In this document: positions 16,785 through 27,233 of the stretch, in pieces
Position numbering within the stretch: position 1 is the first letter of the stretch
Layout: each line of letters starts with the position of its first letter
Origin: Ignavibacteriota bacterium
GTDB lineage: Bacteria; Bacteroidota; Ignavibacteria; Palsa-1295
Direction: 5' to 3'
Assembly: GCA_003151825.1 (NCBI GenBank)
Contig: PLYO01000041.1
Location: forward strand, 175,855-239,854
Length of the DNA: 64,000 bases
Made by a program: the position numbers and the translations under genes
The notes under the pieces: model-generated
Told to the model about the DNA's origin: nothing
Seen by the model: only the letters and a program-made list of their open reading frames with translations
Database searches by the model: none

Positions 16785-18389
16785 TTATTTCCTCACCACT
16801 ACGATCTTCCCCGCCTTCAGCGCGCCATCGACATGGAGTGAATAGAGATATTCCCCACTCCCGACTAATTTGCCGTTATCGTCGCGGCCATCCCAGACGG
16901 CGTTCCACGTGCCGCGGAACGGCAGCGCGGCTGTTTTCGTCGAGCGGATTTCAATTTCGTTCAAGTCCATAATGTTCATGACGACGGAAATGGGCGCGGT
17001 GCTCAAAGTCGAGGCCAATAAATAAGTCAGAGTAGAGCCATCTGAAACGAAGGGATTCGGAAAAACCTGCAATCCCGGCGAGCAGATTTCCGTGTCACAA
17101 TCGCCGGTTGGGGCATCGAAGCTCAATACCGGCGGCTGGGTCATCGAAGTGAACTCGATCGAGCCATTGCTTTGCACTGCGCGGTTGGTATCGCGTGCGA
17201 TAACTTCAAGGCATGCTTGCGTTTGCGTGCTGGCTGAGAACAATTGTAATGACAATGCAATCGACGGAAATTCGTATGTCGAAGAAAAAGGAACGCCGGT
17301 AATGTGGATTGAATCAACTGGCAGCAGATCGGGATCAGGAATATCCGAGGCCATTCCAATGCTACTGCCGATTTGCGCCAACTCTGCACCGAACCGCTCA
17401 TACTCCTCGCAAAACGAGCTTCCGTAATCGCGCCGCAGCACTTCGTCGATGCAGGTGATGGGGTCACCGGAAGAGTCGCGGTAATATTCCCAAATTTTCT
17501 TGACAATGCCGGTATCGTTAAAACGGTGCGTGAGATAGGCGAAATAAATGTACTGCCCATATCCAGAGCTTGGCGATTCATCAAAGCGGTCGTCAAGCGT
17601 GCCGAGGTATTGCCCAACATAATTCAAATAATCTTTCACCATGGGCGTGCTTAACCATTCCATCCACACGCTGGACATCTCCTGAAAATAGATATAATTC
17701 GGATACGGAGCCATGAAATTCGGTGGATGACCGTAACCCGAAAATTGAATCACATGAAAAAATTCGTGGAAAATCGTAATGCGTAGCGCATCGAGACCAT
17801 GGGTTGCATAAATATCGCTGGTGAACGAATCGTCGGTTTGGATGTAAGACCGAAACCGGTAGTTCCCGCTCGGCGAGTCCGCTAATCGCCCGTTATTGTC
17901 CTGGCCGCTATCGAGAATGAAGGTCGCGCCGTAAGCCTCCAGTTGGTAAAAACCCTGAGGAGTATGAAAGGCGATGAGATAAATATTGTAATGCCGGACG
18001 CTGTCATTGGTTGCTGGATTGAAATACACTACCGTGTATTGCGGAGCCGTATATCCTAAATCGCCGATTTCGAAATCGTAGGCGCGGTCGGCATCGAGCC
18101 CGGCACTATCGGCGAACGCCGTCGTTGCGATACTGGCGGTATCCGTCGTGTCGCCGGACGCATAATAATAGATCATGAACCGGCCGGACGGGCTTAGAAC
18201 CGAATCGGGGAAAGCCGGCGGCAAAGCAAACGTACCGGGATAAATTCCGGATTGCGGCTTCTGGGCTTGCGATGTGGCACACTTTATTGAATGAGTAGCG
18301 AGTGATGCCTGTTGCTGCCCGTGCGCTATCATCGAGGCGCAAAAGTACGCCATAAACGTCAGCATTTGGGCGATTTGTCGGATTTGCAC
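16785..18389 (-). CDS. Putative secreted zinc metallopeptidase with FlgD/T9SS-like C-terminus
   Basis: The 534-residue protein has an N-terminal signal peptide ending near AHGQQQ. It contains an HEFFHVIQF motif near residue 209, matching HExxH zinc-binding sites of gluzincin-like peptidases; a downstream acidic residue in FQEMSSVWMEW could be the third ligand. The last ~90 residues (LQVFPNPFVSDG, then WDGRDDNGKLVGSGEYLYSL and KIVVVRK) form a FlgD-Ig-like domain, common as the C-terminal part of secreted FCB-group proteins. Extracellular protease activity is inferred. A CGTAATCC-related repeat begins right after its stop codon. Confidence 0.75.
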   Translation of the reverse strand: MQIRQIAQMLTFMAYFCASMIAHGQQQASLATHSIKCATSQAQKPQSGIYPGTFALPPAFPDSVLSPSGRFMIYYYASGDTTDTASIATTAFADSAGLDADRAYDFEIGDLGYTAPQYTVVYFNPATNDSVRHYNIYLIAFHTPQGFYQLEAYGATFILDSGQDNNGRLADSPSGNYRFRSYIQTDDSFTSDIYATHGLDALRITIFHEFFHVIQFSGYGHPPNFMAPYPNYIYFQEMSSVWMEWLSTPMVKDYLNYVGQYLGTLDDRFDESPSSGYGQYIYFAYLTHRFNDTGIVKKIWEYYRDSSGDPITCIDEVLRRDYGSSFCEEYERFGAELAQIGSSIGMASDIPDPDLLPVDSIHITGVPFSSTYEFPSIALSLQLFSASTQTQACLEVIARDTNRAVQSNGSIEFTSMTQPPVLSFDAPTGDCDTEICSPGLQVFPNPFVSDGSTLTYLLASTLSTAPISVVMNIMDLNEIEIRSTKTAALPFRGTWNAVWDGRDDNGKLVGSGEYLYSLHVDGALKAGKIVVVRK

Positions 18390-18580
18390 TGTCAGGCTGT
18401 CAGAAATAGGCGGTTTTAAGGTAATGGCTGATAATTTGCATTAATTCCGCACACGGGGTGTAATTATCCGCCGATTCCGAAGTTACTTAAATGGATGGGG
18501 GACGTAATCAATTCCTCTCGGAAGATTGTTGTAACATTCCCGTGGCACAATCGTTGAATTTTTAATAAGGGAAAAACTAC

Positions 18581-21169
18581 ATGCCAACAGAAGGAAATTT
18601 TTCGAATCGAGTTCAGGACGTGATCCGCCTCTCGCGGGAGGAAGCGATCCGGCTGGGCCATGATTATATCGGAACGGAGCACCTGCTCCTCGGCATCATT
18701 CGCGAGGGCGAAGGCATTGCGGTGAAAATTCTCCGCAATCTCGGCGCCGATCTTTACAAGATCAAGAAGGCGATCGAGGATACGGTCCGCTCTTCCGGCA
18801 CCACGCTGACGATCGGGCAAATCCCGCTCACCAAGCAGGCCGAGAAGGTGCTCAAAATCACGTATCTCGAAGCGAAGCTCTATAAGAGCGATGTGATCGG
18901 CACCGAGCATCTGATGCTTTCGCTCCTGCGCGATGAGGACAATATCGCCGCGCAAATCCTGAATCAATTCAGCGTGACCTACGACTCCGTTCGCTCCGAA
19001 CTCGATAACATCATATCGGGCCGCCCGACTTCGCCGCCAAAATCGGCACAGCAGGAAAAGAAACCGGAGCGCACCAAAACACCCGTCTTGGATAACTTCG
19101 GCCGCGACCTCACCAAGATGGCCGCCGATGACAAGCTCGATCCCATCGTCGGACGCGAGAAGGAAATCGAGCGCGTATCACAAGTTTTATCGCGCCGCAA
19201 GAAAAATAATCCGGTTTTGATCGGCGAACCCGGCGTGGGCAAAACAGCCATCGCCGAAGGACTTGCATTACGTATCGTGCAGAAAAAAGTGCCGCGCATT
19301 CTCTACGAGAAGCGCGTTGTCACGCTCGATTTGGCCGCTCTCGTTGCGGGAACGAAATATCGCGGCCAGTTCGAAGAGCGCATGAAAGCCGTGATGAACG
19401 AACTGGAAAAAGCGAAGGACGTTATTCTCTTCATCGACGAGTTGCACACGATCGTTGGCGCGGGCGGCGCATCCGGCTCGCTCGATGCTTCCAATATGTT
19501 CAAGCCGGCGCTCTCGCGCGGCGACATTCAGTGCATCGGCGCAACGACGCTTGACGAATACCGCCAGTATATCGAAAAGGATGGCGCGCTCGACCGCCGA
19601 TTCCAAAAGATTATCGTCGATCCGCCGACCGTCGATCAGACGATCACGATCTTGAACAACATCAAGTCAAAATACGAAGCGCACCATAGCGTGCATTACG
19701 CGGAGAAAGCAATCGAGCAGGCAGTGAAGCTGTCCGACCGTTACATTACGGATCGATTCCTGCCGGATAAAGCCATTGACGTGCTCGACGAAGCCGGAAG
19801 CCGCGTGCATCTGGCGAACGTCCACGCTCCGAAAAATATCGAGGAACTCGAAAAGAAAATCGAGGACGTTAAGAGCGAGAAAAACTTAGTCGTTAAAACG
19901 CAGAACTTCGAAGAAGCCGCGCGGCTGCGCGATCTTGAAAAGAAATATCAGCAGGACCTCGAAGCCGCCATCGCGGAATGGGAAGCCGAAAGCGGCGCGC
20001 AGGTTTTCGAAGTGAGCGAGGATGACATCGCCGATGTCGTTGCCATGATGACGGGCATTCCCGTCAACAAAGTCGCAGAGAGTGAGTCGTTCAAGCTGCT
20101 CAATATGCAGGCGTCGCTCGCCGCCTCTATCGTCGGGCAAGACGAGGCCATTGAAAAACTTTCAAGGGCAATTCGTCGCGCCCGCGCGGGTCTCAAAGAT
20201 CCGAACCGCCCCATCGGCAGCTTCGTATTTTTAGGTCCGACCGGCGTTGGAAAAACCGAGCTTGCGAAGACGCTCGCTCGCTATCTTTTCGATACCGACG
20301 ATTCGCTTATTCGCATCGACATGTCGGAATACATGGAGAAGTTTTCCGTCAGCCGCTTGGTCGGCGCGCCTCCGGGATATGTGGGTTATGAAGAGGGCGG
20401 TCAGCTTACCGAAAAAGTTCGCCGCAAGCCATATTCCGTCGTGCTGTTGGACGAAATCGAGAAGGCGCATCCGGATGTGTTCAACATACTCCTGCAAGTG
20501 CTCGATGATGGCCAGCTAACGGACTCGCTTGGCCGCCGCGTGGATTTCAAGAACACGATTGTCATCATGACTTCGAATGTCGGCACGCGGGACATTAAGA
20601 AGCAGGCCCGCATCGGGTTTGGCGAATCCACGAGCGGGGACGAGCATTCGCGCATGAAGGATCAGGTCGATGAGTCCATGAAGCGGCTTTTCAATCCGGA
20701 GTTCCTCAATCGTATTGACGACACCATCGTATTCCGTCATCTCGAAAAATCCGACATCAAGCAGATCATTCAGATCAATCTGAAAAAGCTGCTAAAGCGC
20801 GTGCATGAGATGGGCGTTGAAGTGCAGCTTACGGACCGAGCGGTCGATTTCCTCGCCGATAAAGGATTCGATAAAACGTATGGCGCACGTCCTCTCAAGC
20901 GTGCGATGCAAAAATACGTCGAGGATCCCATCGCCGAGGAAATCCTGAAAGGGACGGTCAAGGATGGAACCCTTGTTAAGGTGGACATTGCCGCGAACGA
21001 TGCAGAACTTCTTTTCACGATCGAATCGAAGACTGTCGGCGAAGAAGCTGTTTCAAAACCCACCGCCTCGATCGACGATGTGATGAAGGAAGCCGGTATC
21101 ATCGCACCGCCGGAAGAGGAGCATCACGAAGCGACATCCGGCGATCATCCGGAAACGGCGGAAGTGTAA
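18581..21169 (+). CDS. clpC: ATP-dependent Clp protease ATP-binding subunit ClpC
   Basis: This 862-residue AAA+ unfoldase would feed substrates to ClpP. Visible domains are two Clp-N repeats (about 1-145, with [14 protein letters not shown] and [14 protein letters not shown]), AAA-1 with Walker [10 protein letters not shown] near residue 215, a UVR-type coiled middle region (about 420-460), and AAA-2 with Walker [10 protein letters not shown] near 552 and the GYVGYEEGG pore loop. A ClpB-length middle domain is absent, which supports ClpC. The start at 18581 fits the family N-terminus ([15 protein letters not shown]). It stands alone and ends at a strong terminator. No CIRCE or CtsR site was recognised. 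Confidence 0.95.
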   Translation: MPTEGNFSNRVQDVIRLSREEAIRLGHDYIGTEHLLLGIIREGEGIAVKILRNLGADLYKIKKAIEDTVRSSGTTLTIGQIPLTKQAEKVLKITYLEAKLYKSDVIGTEHLMLSLLRDEDNIAAQILNQFSVTYDSVRSELDNIISGRPTSPPKSAQQEKKPERTKTPVLDNFGRDLTKMAADDKLDPIVGREKEIERVSQVLSRRKKNNPVLIGEPGVGKTAIAEGLALRIVQKKVPRILYEKRVVTLDLAALVAGTKYRGQFEERMKAVMNELEKAKDVILFIDELHTIVGAGGASGSLDASNMFKPALSRGDIQCIGATTLDEYRQYIEKDGALDRRFQKIIVDPPTVDQTITILNNIKSKYEAHHSVHYAEKAIEQAVKLSDRYITDRFLPDKAIDVLDEAGSRVHLANVHAPKNIEELEKKIEDVKSEKNLVVKTQNFEEAARLRDLEKKYQQDLEAAIAEWEAESGAQVFEVSEDDIADVVAMMTGIPVNKVAESESFKLLNMQASLAASIVGQDEAIEKLSRAIRRARAGLKDPNRPIGSFVFLGPTGVGKTELAKTLARYLFDTDDSLIRIDMSEYMEKFSVSRLVGAPPGYVGYEEGGQLTEKVRRKPYSVVLLDEIEKAHPDVFNILLQVLDDGQLTDSLGRRVDFKNTIVIMTSNVGTRDIKKQARIGFGESTSGDEHSRMKDQVDESMKRLFNPEFLNRIDDTIVFRHLEKSDIKQIIQINLKKLLKRVHEMGVEVQLTDRAVDFLADKGFDKTYGARPLKRAMQKYVEDPIAEEILKGTVKDGTLVKVDIAANDAELLFTIESKTVGEEAVSKPTASIDDVMKEAGIIAPPEEEHHEATSGDHPETAEV

Positions 21170-21176
21170 CGTGTAA

Positions 21177-21201
21177 GGCTGGGTTTCAACCCGGCCTTTT
21201 T
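21177..21201 (+). terminator. Rho-independent terminator after clpC
   Basis: GGCTGGGT and ACCCGGCC pair over 8 bp (one G-U) around TTCA and are followed by TTTTT. The convergent gene on the minus strand ends inside this hairpin at 21186. Confidence 0.85.
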
Positions 21202-21680
21202 ATGGAACTTGATTTATTCGATAGGAACTTCCCAGAGTGAAGCAACTCATCCTGTAATAAAACTTTTAGTTCCTTAAAAAGGTCGTTTTCACCATCATCC
21301 TGAAACTTATCCCAAGCCTTACGAAAAGCCTCGAATTTGAAATTCCAAATTATCCCACTTCGCCACTCTGCCCAAGTATCGGGTTCTATTTTTTTATTGT
21401 TATTGAGAAAGCATTCTTCATTTGATAAATCAAAGTAACGGAAGAAGGCGGGAAGATATTCTTCATATTTTTCTATTTCAAAAGTGGTTCCCATAAATGC
21501 TTGGTATGGCAAGTCCTTTAGAATGGAGCGATACTCCGCGTTAAATCTTTCCTCGAAGCTTTGTTTAAGCTGCTTCTCTGCGAGCTTTAGCTGCTTCCTT
21601 GAAAAGATTAACCCGAGTGCTATAATAAGCGTGGCAATAGCAGTTCCGATTGTTGCGATGTAGGATAAATTTTGAAGCAT
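21186..21680 (-). CDS. Hypothetical protein with one N-terminal membrane segment
   Basis: The 164-residue protein has a transmembrane helix at about residues 8-27 (ATIGTAIATLIIALGLIFS), then a charged helical linker (RKQLKLAEKQLKQSFEERF) and a soluble domain rich in Trp and Phe (FKFEAFRKAWDKF). This plan resembles DUF4760-like small membrane proteins; the assignment is weak. The DNA is AT-richer than its neighbours. Its 3' end overlaps the clpC terminator, so the C-terminal residues may be recent additions. Confidence 0.6.
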   Translation of the reverse strand: MLQNLSYIATIGTAIATLIIALGLIFSRKQLKLAEKQLKQSFEERFNAEYRSILKDLPYQAFMGTTFEIEKYEEYLPAFFRYFDLSNEECFLNNNKKIEPDTWAEWRSGIIWNFKFEAFRKAWDKFQDDGENDLFKELKVLLQDELLHSGKFLSNKSSSIKRPG

Positions 21681-21789
21681 CTTTATTAATTTTTTCTAAA
21701 CCAATACGACGAAATTTGAATTATTCGCATGTGACTTGAAGAAAAGTAAAATACAAAAATAACACATTTTTGGAGGGTGGCTCTATTTT

Positions 21790-22368
21790 TCAACCCGGCC
21801 TTCCCGGCTTCCATCGCCCGATGGCCAAACAGCACCCTATCGCCGTCCCACTTCCCAGCACCGCTCCGCCCAAAACATCCGACGGAAAGTGCGCGCCAAC
21901 GTACATTCTGGAAACTCCGATAAGCGAAGCTACCCCAAGAATAATCGCCGCGCTCCACCATTTTAGTTTGCCGGCCCGCACAAAGGCCCATAGCAAAACC
22001 GTCGCAACGGTGAATGCAACCTGCGCGTGACCCGATGGGAAGGAATTCTCATAGAGTCTCTCGAACATCACATTGACATAAACCTTCCCAGCAGCAATAT
22101 CGGAAGCAAATACGGTGAGAGGCCGTGGCGCATGAACAGCGTTCTTTACCACATGTAACGCTACCCCGCCAATAATTGCAGATGCAGCAAGCACCAGGGT
22201 GTTTGTCCAAAATTGACGCTTACCCAAAGCGAGCAAAGCCAAAATCGCAATCGGATACGAGATCCAGCCGTAACCTAACCACGTCGCGTATCCGATCCAC
22301 AAATCATTGAAGCCATTATTCAATCCATGGTTTATGACGAGAAAAAGCTGGCGGTCGAGTTCAGTCAT
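21790..22368 (-). CDS. PAP2-family phosphatase (membrane)
   Basis: The 192-residue integral membrane protein has the three PAP2 motifs in order: KNAVHAPRP, SFPSGHAQ and SRMYVGAHFPSDV, with the catalytic histidines in the second and third. Five or six hydrophobic helices surround them. Such enzymes dephosphorylate lipid phosphates such as undecaprenyl pyrophosphate or phosphatidic acid/PGP on the outer face of the inner membrane; the substrate is not decided by sequence. It lies 13 nt after frr on the same strand and could be read through from the translation operon. Confidence 0.88.
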   Translation of the reverse strand: MTELDRQLFLVINHGLNNGFNDLWIGYATWLGYGWISYPIAILALLALGKRQFWTNTLVLAASAIIGGVALHVVKNAVHAPRPLTVFASDIAAGKVYVNVMFERLYENSFPSGHAQVAFTVATVLLWAFVRAGKLKWWSAAIILGVASLIGVSRMYVGAHFPSDVLGGAVLGSGTAIGCCLAIGRWKPGRPG

Positions 22369-22381
22369 TAGGATGACACTA

Positions 22382-22945
22382 TTACACGGCCATCACTTCT
22401 TTTTCTTTGGTCGCAACGAGAGTATCGATTTCCTTGATATTATGATCGGTCTTTTTCTGGACTTCGTCCTCGCCGCGCTTGCGGTCGTCTTCGCGGAAAT
22501 GCTCGGCTTTTTCCGCTTTCTTCAAATTCTCCATCGCATCGCGGCGCACGTTGCGAACGGCGATTTTTCCTTCTTCGCCGAATTTTTTGACGAGCTTCGA
22601 AATCTCCACGCGGCGTTCTTCGGTAAGTGCCGGCATCGGGACGCGAATAACCTGACCGTCGTTCATTGGATTAAGCCCGAGATTGGCATTGCGGATCGCT
22701 TTCTCGACTGCACCCATGAGGCTCTTATCCCAAACTTGAATCGTGATCGTATGCGCGTCACTCACGCTCAAGTTCCCGACTTGATTGACCGGCGTTTCAC
22801 TGCCGTAGGCTTCAACCTTGACGGCATCGAGCAGGGCCGTGGAAGCCCGGCCCGTGCGGATTTTAGCGAGTTCATGCCGCACACTTTCAACAGCTTTCGT
22901 CATGCGCGTTTCGCAATCGGCGGTAATTTCTTTGATGGTATTCAT
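22382..22945 (-). CDS. frr: Ribosome recycling factor
   Basis: RRF splits the post-termination ribosome together with EF-G. The 187-residue protein matches the family in length and motifs: AVESVRHELAKIRTGRAS near the N-terminus, the central domain from YGSETPVNQVGNLS, and the C-terminal helix with ALTEERRVEISKLVKKFGEE and VRNVRRDAME. The start at 22945 (MNTIKEI) is chosen because the upstream extension to 23011 has no homology. It follows pyrH, as in most bacteria. Confidence 0.95.
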   Translation of the reverse strand: MNTIKEITADCETRMTKAVESVRHELAKIRTGRASTALLDAVKVEAYGSETPVNQVGNLSVSDAHTITIQVWDKSLMGAVEKAIRNANLGLNPMNDGQVIRVPMPALTEERRVEISKLVKKFGEEGKIAVRNVRRDAMENLKKAEKAEHFREDDRKRGEDEVQKKTDHNIKEIDTLVATKEKEVMAV

Positions 22946-23028
22946 AGGTCTAAACTTGATTTGGGAGATTAAAAAATTATGAGATGAAAGCCTGAATATG
23001 TTCAAACACATTCAACTAAAATCAAGGT

Positions 23029-23748
23029 TCACACGGTCACGATGCTTCCTACGCCATCTTCCGTAAGCACTCGTTGCAAATTGCCTTTACGGTTCATATT
23101 AAAAACCACGATGGGCAGATTGTTTTCCTGGCAGAGCGTAATAGCCGTCAGATCCATGACGCGCAGGCCCTTGTGCAGCACGTCCATATACGTAAGAGAT
23201 GGCAGCCATACTGCATTCGCATTCTTTTCTGGATCGGAATCGTAAATGCCATCGACACGAGTTCCCTTAAAGACCGCATCCGCGTCGATTTCGACTGCCC
23301 TGAGCGCGGCAGCGGTATCGGTCGTAAAAAATGGGTTCCCGGTTCCGCAGCCGAAAATCACCACCCGGCCTTTTTCCAGATGCCGAATGGCTTTGCGACG
23401 AATGAATGGCTCCGCAAATTGCGTCATGGAAATGGCGGACATGAGCCGGCTATAAATGCCCGTCGATTCGAGCGCATTCTGCAATGCTAAGGCGTTAATC
23501 ATCGTGGCGAGCATTCCCATTTGGTCGCCCTGCACACGGCTGATGCCATCGGTGCTGCCTGAAACGCCGCGAAAAATATTGCCGCCACCAACGACAATTC
23601 CGATCTGCACGCCCATTGCCGCGCTTTCGACGACATCGCCGGCGAATTGCTCTAATACTTTAGGATCGATTCCATACTCACGCTCGCCCATGAGCGCCTC
23701 GCCGGAGAGCTTGAGCAGAATGCGCTTGTAGCGGGGCTGGGAATTCAT
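23029..23748 (-). CDS. pyrH: Uridylate kinase (UMP kinase)
   Basis: PyrH phosphorylates UMP to UDP. The 239-residue protein belongs to the amino-acid-kinase fold, with [11 protein letters not shown] near the N-terminus, [32 protein letters not shown] and [13 protein letters not shown]. The start at 23748 (MNSQPRYKR) matches family length; the frame is open upstream to 23841 but that part runs through palindromic intergenic repeats. It lies between tsf and frr in the conserved rpsB-tsf-pyrH-frr order. Confidence 0.95.
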   Translation of the reverse strand: MNSQPRYKRILLKLSGEALMGEREYGIDPKVLEQFAGDVVESAAMGVQIGIVVGGGNIFRGVSGSTDGISRVQGDQMGMLATMINALALQNALESTGIYSRLMSAISMTQFAEPFIRRKAIRHLEKGRVVIFGCGTGNPFFTTDTAAALRAVEIDADAVFKGTRVDGIYDSDPEKNANAVWLPSLTYMDVLHKGLRVMDLTAITLCQENNLPIVVFNMNRKGNLQRVLTEDGVGSIVTV

Positions 23749-23760
23749 GGTATTGTAGCC

Positions 23761-23844
23761 GTGGCTTTTAAGCCACAGTGAATTGATTCGAAATATACCG
23801 TGAGTTAAATAATTCGAAAGACGCCGTGACCTAAAGGTCACGGC
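23761..23844. repeat. Two GTGACC/GTGGC-type palindromes between tsf and pyrH
   Basis: One hairpin is GTGGCTT/AAGCCAC (23761-23776). The other is GCCGTGACCT-AA-AGGTCACGGC (23823-23844) with 10 bp perfect arms. On the minus strand the second begins at the TAG stop of tsf, so the repeat supplies that stop codon. Same-family copies are at 36287-36308 and 62071-62145; 39474-39493 has a related layout. Confidence 0.75.
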
Positions 23845-24692
23845 TACACCGTCTTATGCATCTCACCAAGCTGCATGCGCACGAAGCCGGTAACTTTTAG
23901 CCCACCGGCTTCCTTCAGAAGATCGGTAACGGTCTTCGCGGCGTCCTTAATAAAGCTTTGCTCGACGAGGCAAAAATCCTGGTAATACTTTTCAAGTTTG
24001 CCTTTCGCAATCCGGTCGATGATCTCTTCTTTCTTGCCTTCATTGCGCGCTTGTGTGCGATAAATTTCCAGCTCTTTCTCGATTTGTTCCGTCGAGATGT
24101 GCGAGCGGTCTAATGCAATCGGATTCATCGCCGCGATCTGCATGGCGATGTCGCGGCCAAGCGCCGAGCCGTCCGTGCCGCCCGTAATTGCAACGAGCAC
24201 GCCAAGCTTCGCGCCGGGATGAATATAGCTCGTAACGAAACCGGATCGCTCGTGAAGTATTTCAAAACGTCGCGCTTCAAGCTTCTCGCCAAGACGGCCC
24301 GTCTGCGCGCCAACTTCTTCGGAAATCGTCGCGCCATTCGAAAGGCGTGCAAGCAAAAATTCCTCATGCGAATTTGGATTGGCCTTCAGCGCGGCATCCG
24401 CCACATCCTGCGCGAAACGAACGAAGGACTCATTCCGCGCAACGAAATCCGTCTCGGAATTAACTTCCGCGAGGATTCCGTGCTTGTTATCTTCGGAAAC
24501 GCTTGCGACGATCATGCCCTCTTTTGCGACACGGTCGGAACGCTTGGCTGCTGAAGCCGCGCCCTTTTTCCGAAGCACTTCGATGGCTCGTTGCTCATCG
24601 CCATCCGCTTCTTCGAGCGCCTTCTTACAGTCCGCCATACCGGCGCCGGTTTTGTCACGAAGGTGCTTTACGAGTTCTGCTGAAATTGCCAT
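23844..24692 (-). CDS. tsf: Elongation factor Ts
   Basis: EF-Ts recycles EF-Tu-GDP to EF-Tu-GTP. The 282-residue protein shows the family N-terminus with the UBA-like domain ([26 protein letters not shown] given by position, residues 7-32), followed by the [14 protein letters not shown] and [15 protein letters not shown] signatures of the EF-Tu contact region, and a C-terminal module ending GFVRMQLGE. It follows rpsB. The stop codon is part of a GTAGCCGTGACC-type palindromic repeat. Confidence 0.95.
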   Translation of the reverse strand: MAISAELVKHLRDKTGAGMADCKKALEEADGDEQRAIEVLRKKGAASAAKRSDRVAKEGMIVASVSEDNKHGILAEVNSETDFVARNESFVRFAQDVADAALKANPNSHEEFLLARLSNGATISEEVGAQTGRLGEKLEARRFEILHERSGFVTSYIHPGAKLGVLVAITGGTDGSALGRDIAMQIAAMNPIALDRSHISTEQIEKELEIYRTQARNEGKKEEIIDRIAKGKLEKYYQDFCLVEQSFIKDAAKTVTDLLKEAGGLKVTGFVRMQLGEMHKTV

Positions 24693-24729
24693 TTTAAAGT
24701 GCTGAGTGCTGAAGTGCTAAGTTTTATTT

Positions 24730-24754
24730 CCCCTCTCCTTACCAAGGAGAGGGG
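24730..24754. repeat. CTCTCCTT/AAGGAGAG palindrome between rpsB and tsf
   Basis: Perfect 11 bp arms CCCCTCTCCTT and AAGGAGAGGGG flank ACC. The flank TTAGGGGAGAGGTCA reaches into the rpsB stop codon (TGA on the minus strand), so the repeat appears to have set the end of rpsB. Same family as 541-628. Confidence 0.75.
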
Positions 24755-24766
24755 TTAGGGGAGAGG

Positions 24767-25609
24767 TCATGCAGCAGTCGCTGGTTCCGGTTGCTGCGGA
24801 GCTACCTGCTCCTTTTGCTGCAGAACCGGCATAAAATCGCTCGGTTCGAGTTCCACGCGGCGGCCGCGGCGTTCGAGATTCAGCTCGGGCCGGATTTCTA
24901 AAACGCTTTCATCGGCCTTGCGCGCTCGTGCCGCAGCGCGGCCATTATTGATCGCGTCCGCAAAGGCATGAACGAACAGCTGCACCGAACGCAGCGCATC
25001 GTCATTCGCGGGAATCGGATAATCGACGAGATCGGGATCGACGTTCGTATCCACCAGCGCAAAGATCGGAATGTTAAGCTTCCGCGCTTCTTCGACCGCG
25101 ATATGCTCCTTCTTAATATCTATAATGAGCATCGCAGACGGCAACCCGCGCATCTCGACAATGCCGCCTAAGGTTCCCGTCAGCTTTTCTTTCTCGCGGG
25201 TATAATCCAAACGTTCGCGCTTCGTGAAATTCTCGATGGAACCTTCTTCTTCCATCTTCTCGATCTGCTGCAATCGCTTCAAGGATTTGCGAATCGTCGC
25301 AAAATTGGTCAACATGCCACCAAGCCAGCGGTCGATGGCAAAAAACTGACCAGAGCGTTCCGCTTCCTCTTTGACCATCGCCCGTAGCTGCTTTTTCGTC
25401 GCTACGAAAAGGAATTTCTTTCCTTCTGCGGAAAGCTTTTCCGCCGCTTCGAGCGCTTCTTCGGCAAGCTCTTGCGTTTTCTTGAGATCGATAATGTGAA
25501 TCCCGTTGCGTTCCATGAAGATGTAAGGTTTCATCTTCGGATTCCAACGGCGAGTAAGATGCCCAAAGTGAGCACCGGAGGCCAGGAGGTCTTCTAAGCT
25601 AAGTCTCAT
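24767..25609 (-). CDS. rpsB: 30S ribosomal protein S2
   Basis: The 280-residue protein has the S2 pattern: [19 protein letters not shown] near the N-terminus, [13 protein letters not shown], the coiled-coil insertion ([16 protein letters not shown]), and [23 protein letters not shown]. The C-terminus carries a longer Gln/Pro/Glu-rich tail than E. coli S2, as is common in this group. The stop codon lies in a dispersed palindromic repeat. Located after rpsI and before tsf. Confidence 0.95.
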   Translation of the reverse strand: MRLSLEDLLASGAHFGHLTRRWNPKMKPYIFMERNGIHIIDLKKTQELAEEALEAAEKLSAEGKKFLFVATKKQLRAMVKEEAERSGQFFAIDRWLGGMLTNFATIRKSLKRLQQIEKMEEEGSIENFTKRERLDYTREKEKLTGTLGGIVEMRGLPSAMLIIDIKKEHIAVEEARKLNIPIFALVDTNVDPDLVDYPIPANDDALRSVQLFVHAFADAINNGRAAARARKADESVLEIRPELNLERRGRRVELEPSDFMPVLQQKEQVAPQQPEPATAA

Positions 25610-25739
25610 TTTTGTATTTGGTTGATGTCTCTACGGAGCCTCGCTACAATCCATTGCTGGACACCATGCAGTTTGGCTTGATCCGTATTTGGATTTTCGT
25701 TGTAGTGGCGCGGGAACCGCGCCGCCACAATAATAAAAA

Positions 25740-26144
25740 TTATCGTTTCGAGAACTGGAATTTCTTCCGCGCTCCCGGCTGACCGGATTTCTTGCGCTCG
25801 ACCATTCGCGGATCGCGCGTCAAAAGTTCTGCCTTGCGAAGCAGCGGACGGTTTTCTTCGTTCATCTCGGAAAGCGCACGAGCGATTCCTAAGCGCACCG
25901 CGCCAGATTGCCCGGTCGTTCCGCCGCCAACGACATTCGCCTTCACATGAAAGCTGCCGAGCGTATTCGTCACTTTGAACGGACGCATCACATCGTCGCG
26001 GTGCAGCGAATTCGGGAAAAAGTTCTCAAACGTCCGGCCATTAATCGTAATCGCCGCTTCCGTCCCGCCCGTGCTGGGTGTGAGAAAAACACGAGCTACC
26101 GCATTCTTGCGGCGTCCGACGTAAATAGTTGCTTGCTTTGCCAA
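25740..26144 (-). CDS. rpsI: 30S ribosomal protein S9
   Basis: The 134-residue protein shows YVGRRKNAVARVFL at the N-terminus, GGGTTGQSGAVRLGIARAL in the middle and the typical RNA-reaching C-terminal tail RKKFQFSKR, which contacts P-site tRNA. It follows rplM, the standard L13-S9 pair, with about 130 bp between them. Confidence 0.95.
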   Translation of the reverse strand: MAKQATIYVGRRKNAVARVFLTPSTGGTEAAITINGRTFENFFPNSLHRDDVMRPFKVTNTLGSFHVKANVVGGGTTGQSGAVRLGIARALSEMNEENRPLLRKAELLTRDPRMVERKKSGQPGARKKFQFSKR

Positions 26145-26276
26145 TGTCTGAAAGTGCTAAAGTGCTGTGTGCTAAAGTGCTAAATCTTAACCTGTCATCC
26201 CGAGCGGAGCAAAACGTAGCGATAGCGGAGTTTTGCGGAGTCGAGGTATCTTTTTCGTTTCGTATAAAAAATTCTC

Positions 26277-26732
26277 TTATGAAATTGCGAACGGCTGCGG
26301 ATTCTGCGCCGCGTGCTCATGCTCCGAGCCGGCATAGACTTTCAGCTTCTTAAAAGTCTTTTTGCCAAGCGAATTTTTCGGAAGCATTCCTTTTACCGCT
26401 TCGGTCACGATACGCTCCGGGTGCTTCGCCATGACATCCTGAAATTTTTCGAACCGCGCGCCGCCCGGATAAAGCGTATTATGGTAATACTCTTTTTGCG
26501 TCATCCGCTTGCCCGTCATTTTGATTTTCGATGCGTTGATAACGACCACAAAATCGCCGGTATCCGTATGATACGAAAAGGTCGGTTTATGCTTGCCGCG
26601 AAGCAGCGTCGCCACGCGAGTCGCCAACCGGCCGACCGTCTGGCCGTCCGCATCTACTAAATGCCACTTCCGCACGACCTCTTCCTGCTTGGTTGCTCTT
26701 GTCCGAAATACGCTGGTATCTTTGGTTGCCAC
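26277..26732 (-). CDS. rplM: 50S ribosomal protein L13
   Basis: The 151-residue protein carries the L13 signatures WHLVDADGQTVGRLATRVA, the FVVVINASKIKMTGKR stretch, and PGGARFEKFQDVMAKHPERIV followed by GMLPKN. The start codon is GTG at 26732. No Shine-Dalgarno sequence precedes it, but a perfect 5 bp hairpin (26753-26765) lies 20 nt upstream and may be an autoregulatory leader. It heads the block rplM-rpsI-rpsB-tsf-pyrH-frr. Confidence 0.95.
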   Translation of the reverse strand: MATKDTSVFRTRATKQEEVVRKWHLVDADGQTVGRLATRVATLLRGKHKPTFSYHTDTGDFVVVINASKIKMTGKRMTQKEYYHNTLYPGGARFEKFQDVMAKHPERIVTEAVKGMLPKNSLGKKTFKKLKVYAGSEHEHAAQNPQPFAIS

Positions 26733-26752
26733 GATAAATTTTGATTATCCCC

Positions 26753-26765
26753 GACCATCTTGGTC
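26753..26765 (-). promoter_or_regulatory. Hairpin upstream of rplM, possible leader
   Basis: GACCA and TGGTC are perfectly complementary around a three-base loop, 20 nt before the GTG start of rplM, and are embedded in CCGCCC...GGGG, which could extend the stem. Ribosomal protein leaders are known for L13 operons, so a leader role is possible, but this match to any described class is not established. Confidence 0.3.
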
Positions 26766-26940
26766 TTTTGGGCGGCTCAATAAGCACGTTCAGCTTTCCT
26801 TAGTTCCGTTTTTATCGCAGATTGTGGATATGTTAATGCCGATACTGTTCTTTCAGCAAACGCTTCCTGTTTTTGCTTGTATTGATTTCATAATAACCCT
26901 CGATTCTGAGCCGTTTTCGCTGTTTGTGTTGCAGCCAAAG

Positions 26941-27233
26941 CGAAAAAGTCCTGTGCATAGTACACTACAACAGGCCACAATAAATTTTCAAAGAACTCCG
27001 GTGATTGATGTCCCCCAAGCTAAGGGTATACCCGCCCAGGACTTTTCGATCACCCCCAGTGCGCCAATAGATTTCAGTGGATGAGAGGTCATCGCGTGAG
27101 CCAATCATCGCATTTTAAGCGAATCTCATCCATGTGCAGGGACAGCCATTCATGTACTTCAGAGGGCTGCATACACTCTCAACGCTCGCAGCAAGGGACT
27201 ACGCATAAAATACAAAAATGTTTCACTTTCTAT
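26941..27233 (-). repeat. Structured dispersed repeat, copy C, inverted (candidate non-coding RNA)
   Basis: Read on the minus strand it aligns with copies A and B over about 290 nt. The early helix is CAGCC/GGCTG here (27143-27147 with 27165-27169) where A and B have CAGAC/GTCTG: a compensatory pair change. The GGATGAG/CTCATCC helix is unchanged (27079-27085 with 27125-27131). The closing long-range helix is longest in this copy, about 12 bp (26941-26953 with 27037-27048). A further hairpin with TTTTCGCT/AGCGAAAA arms follows it on the minus strand. The copy lies about 210 nt upstream of rplM in the same direction. Confidence 0.7.
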
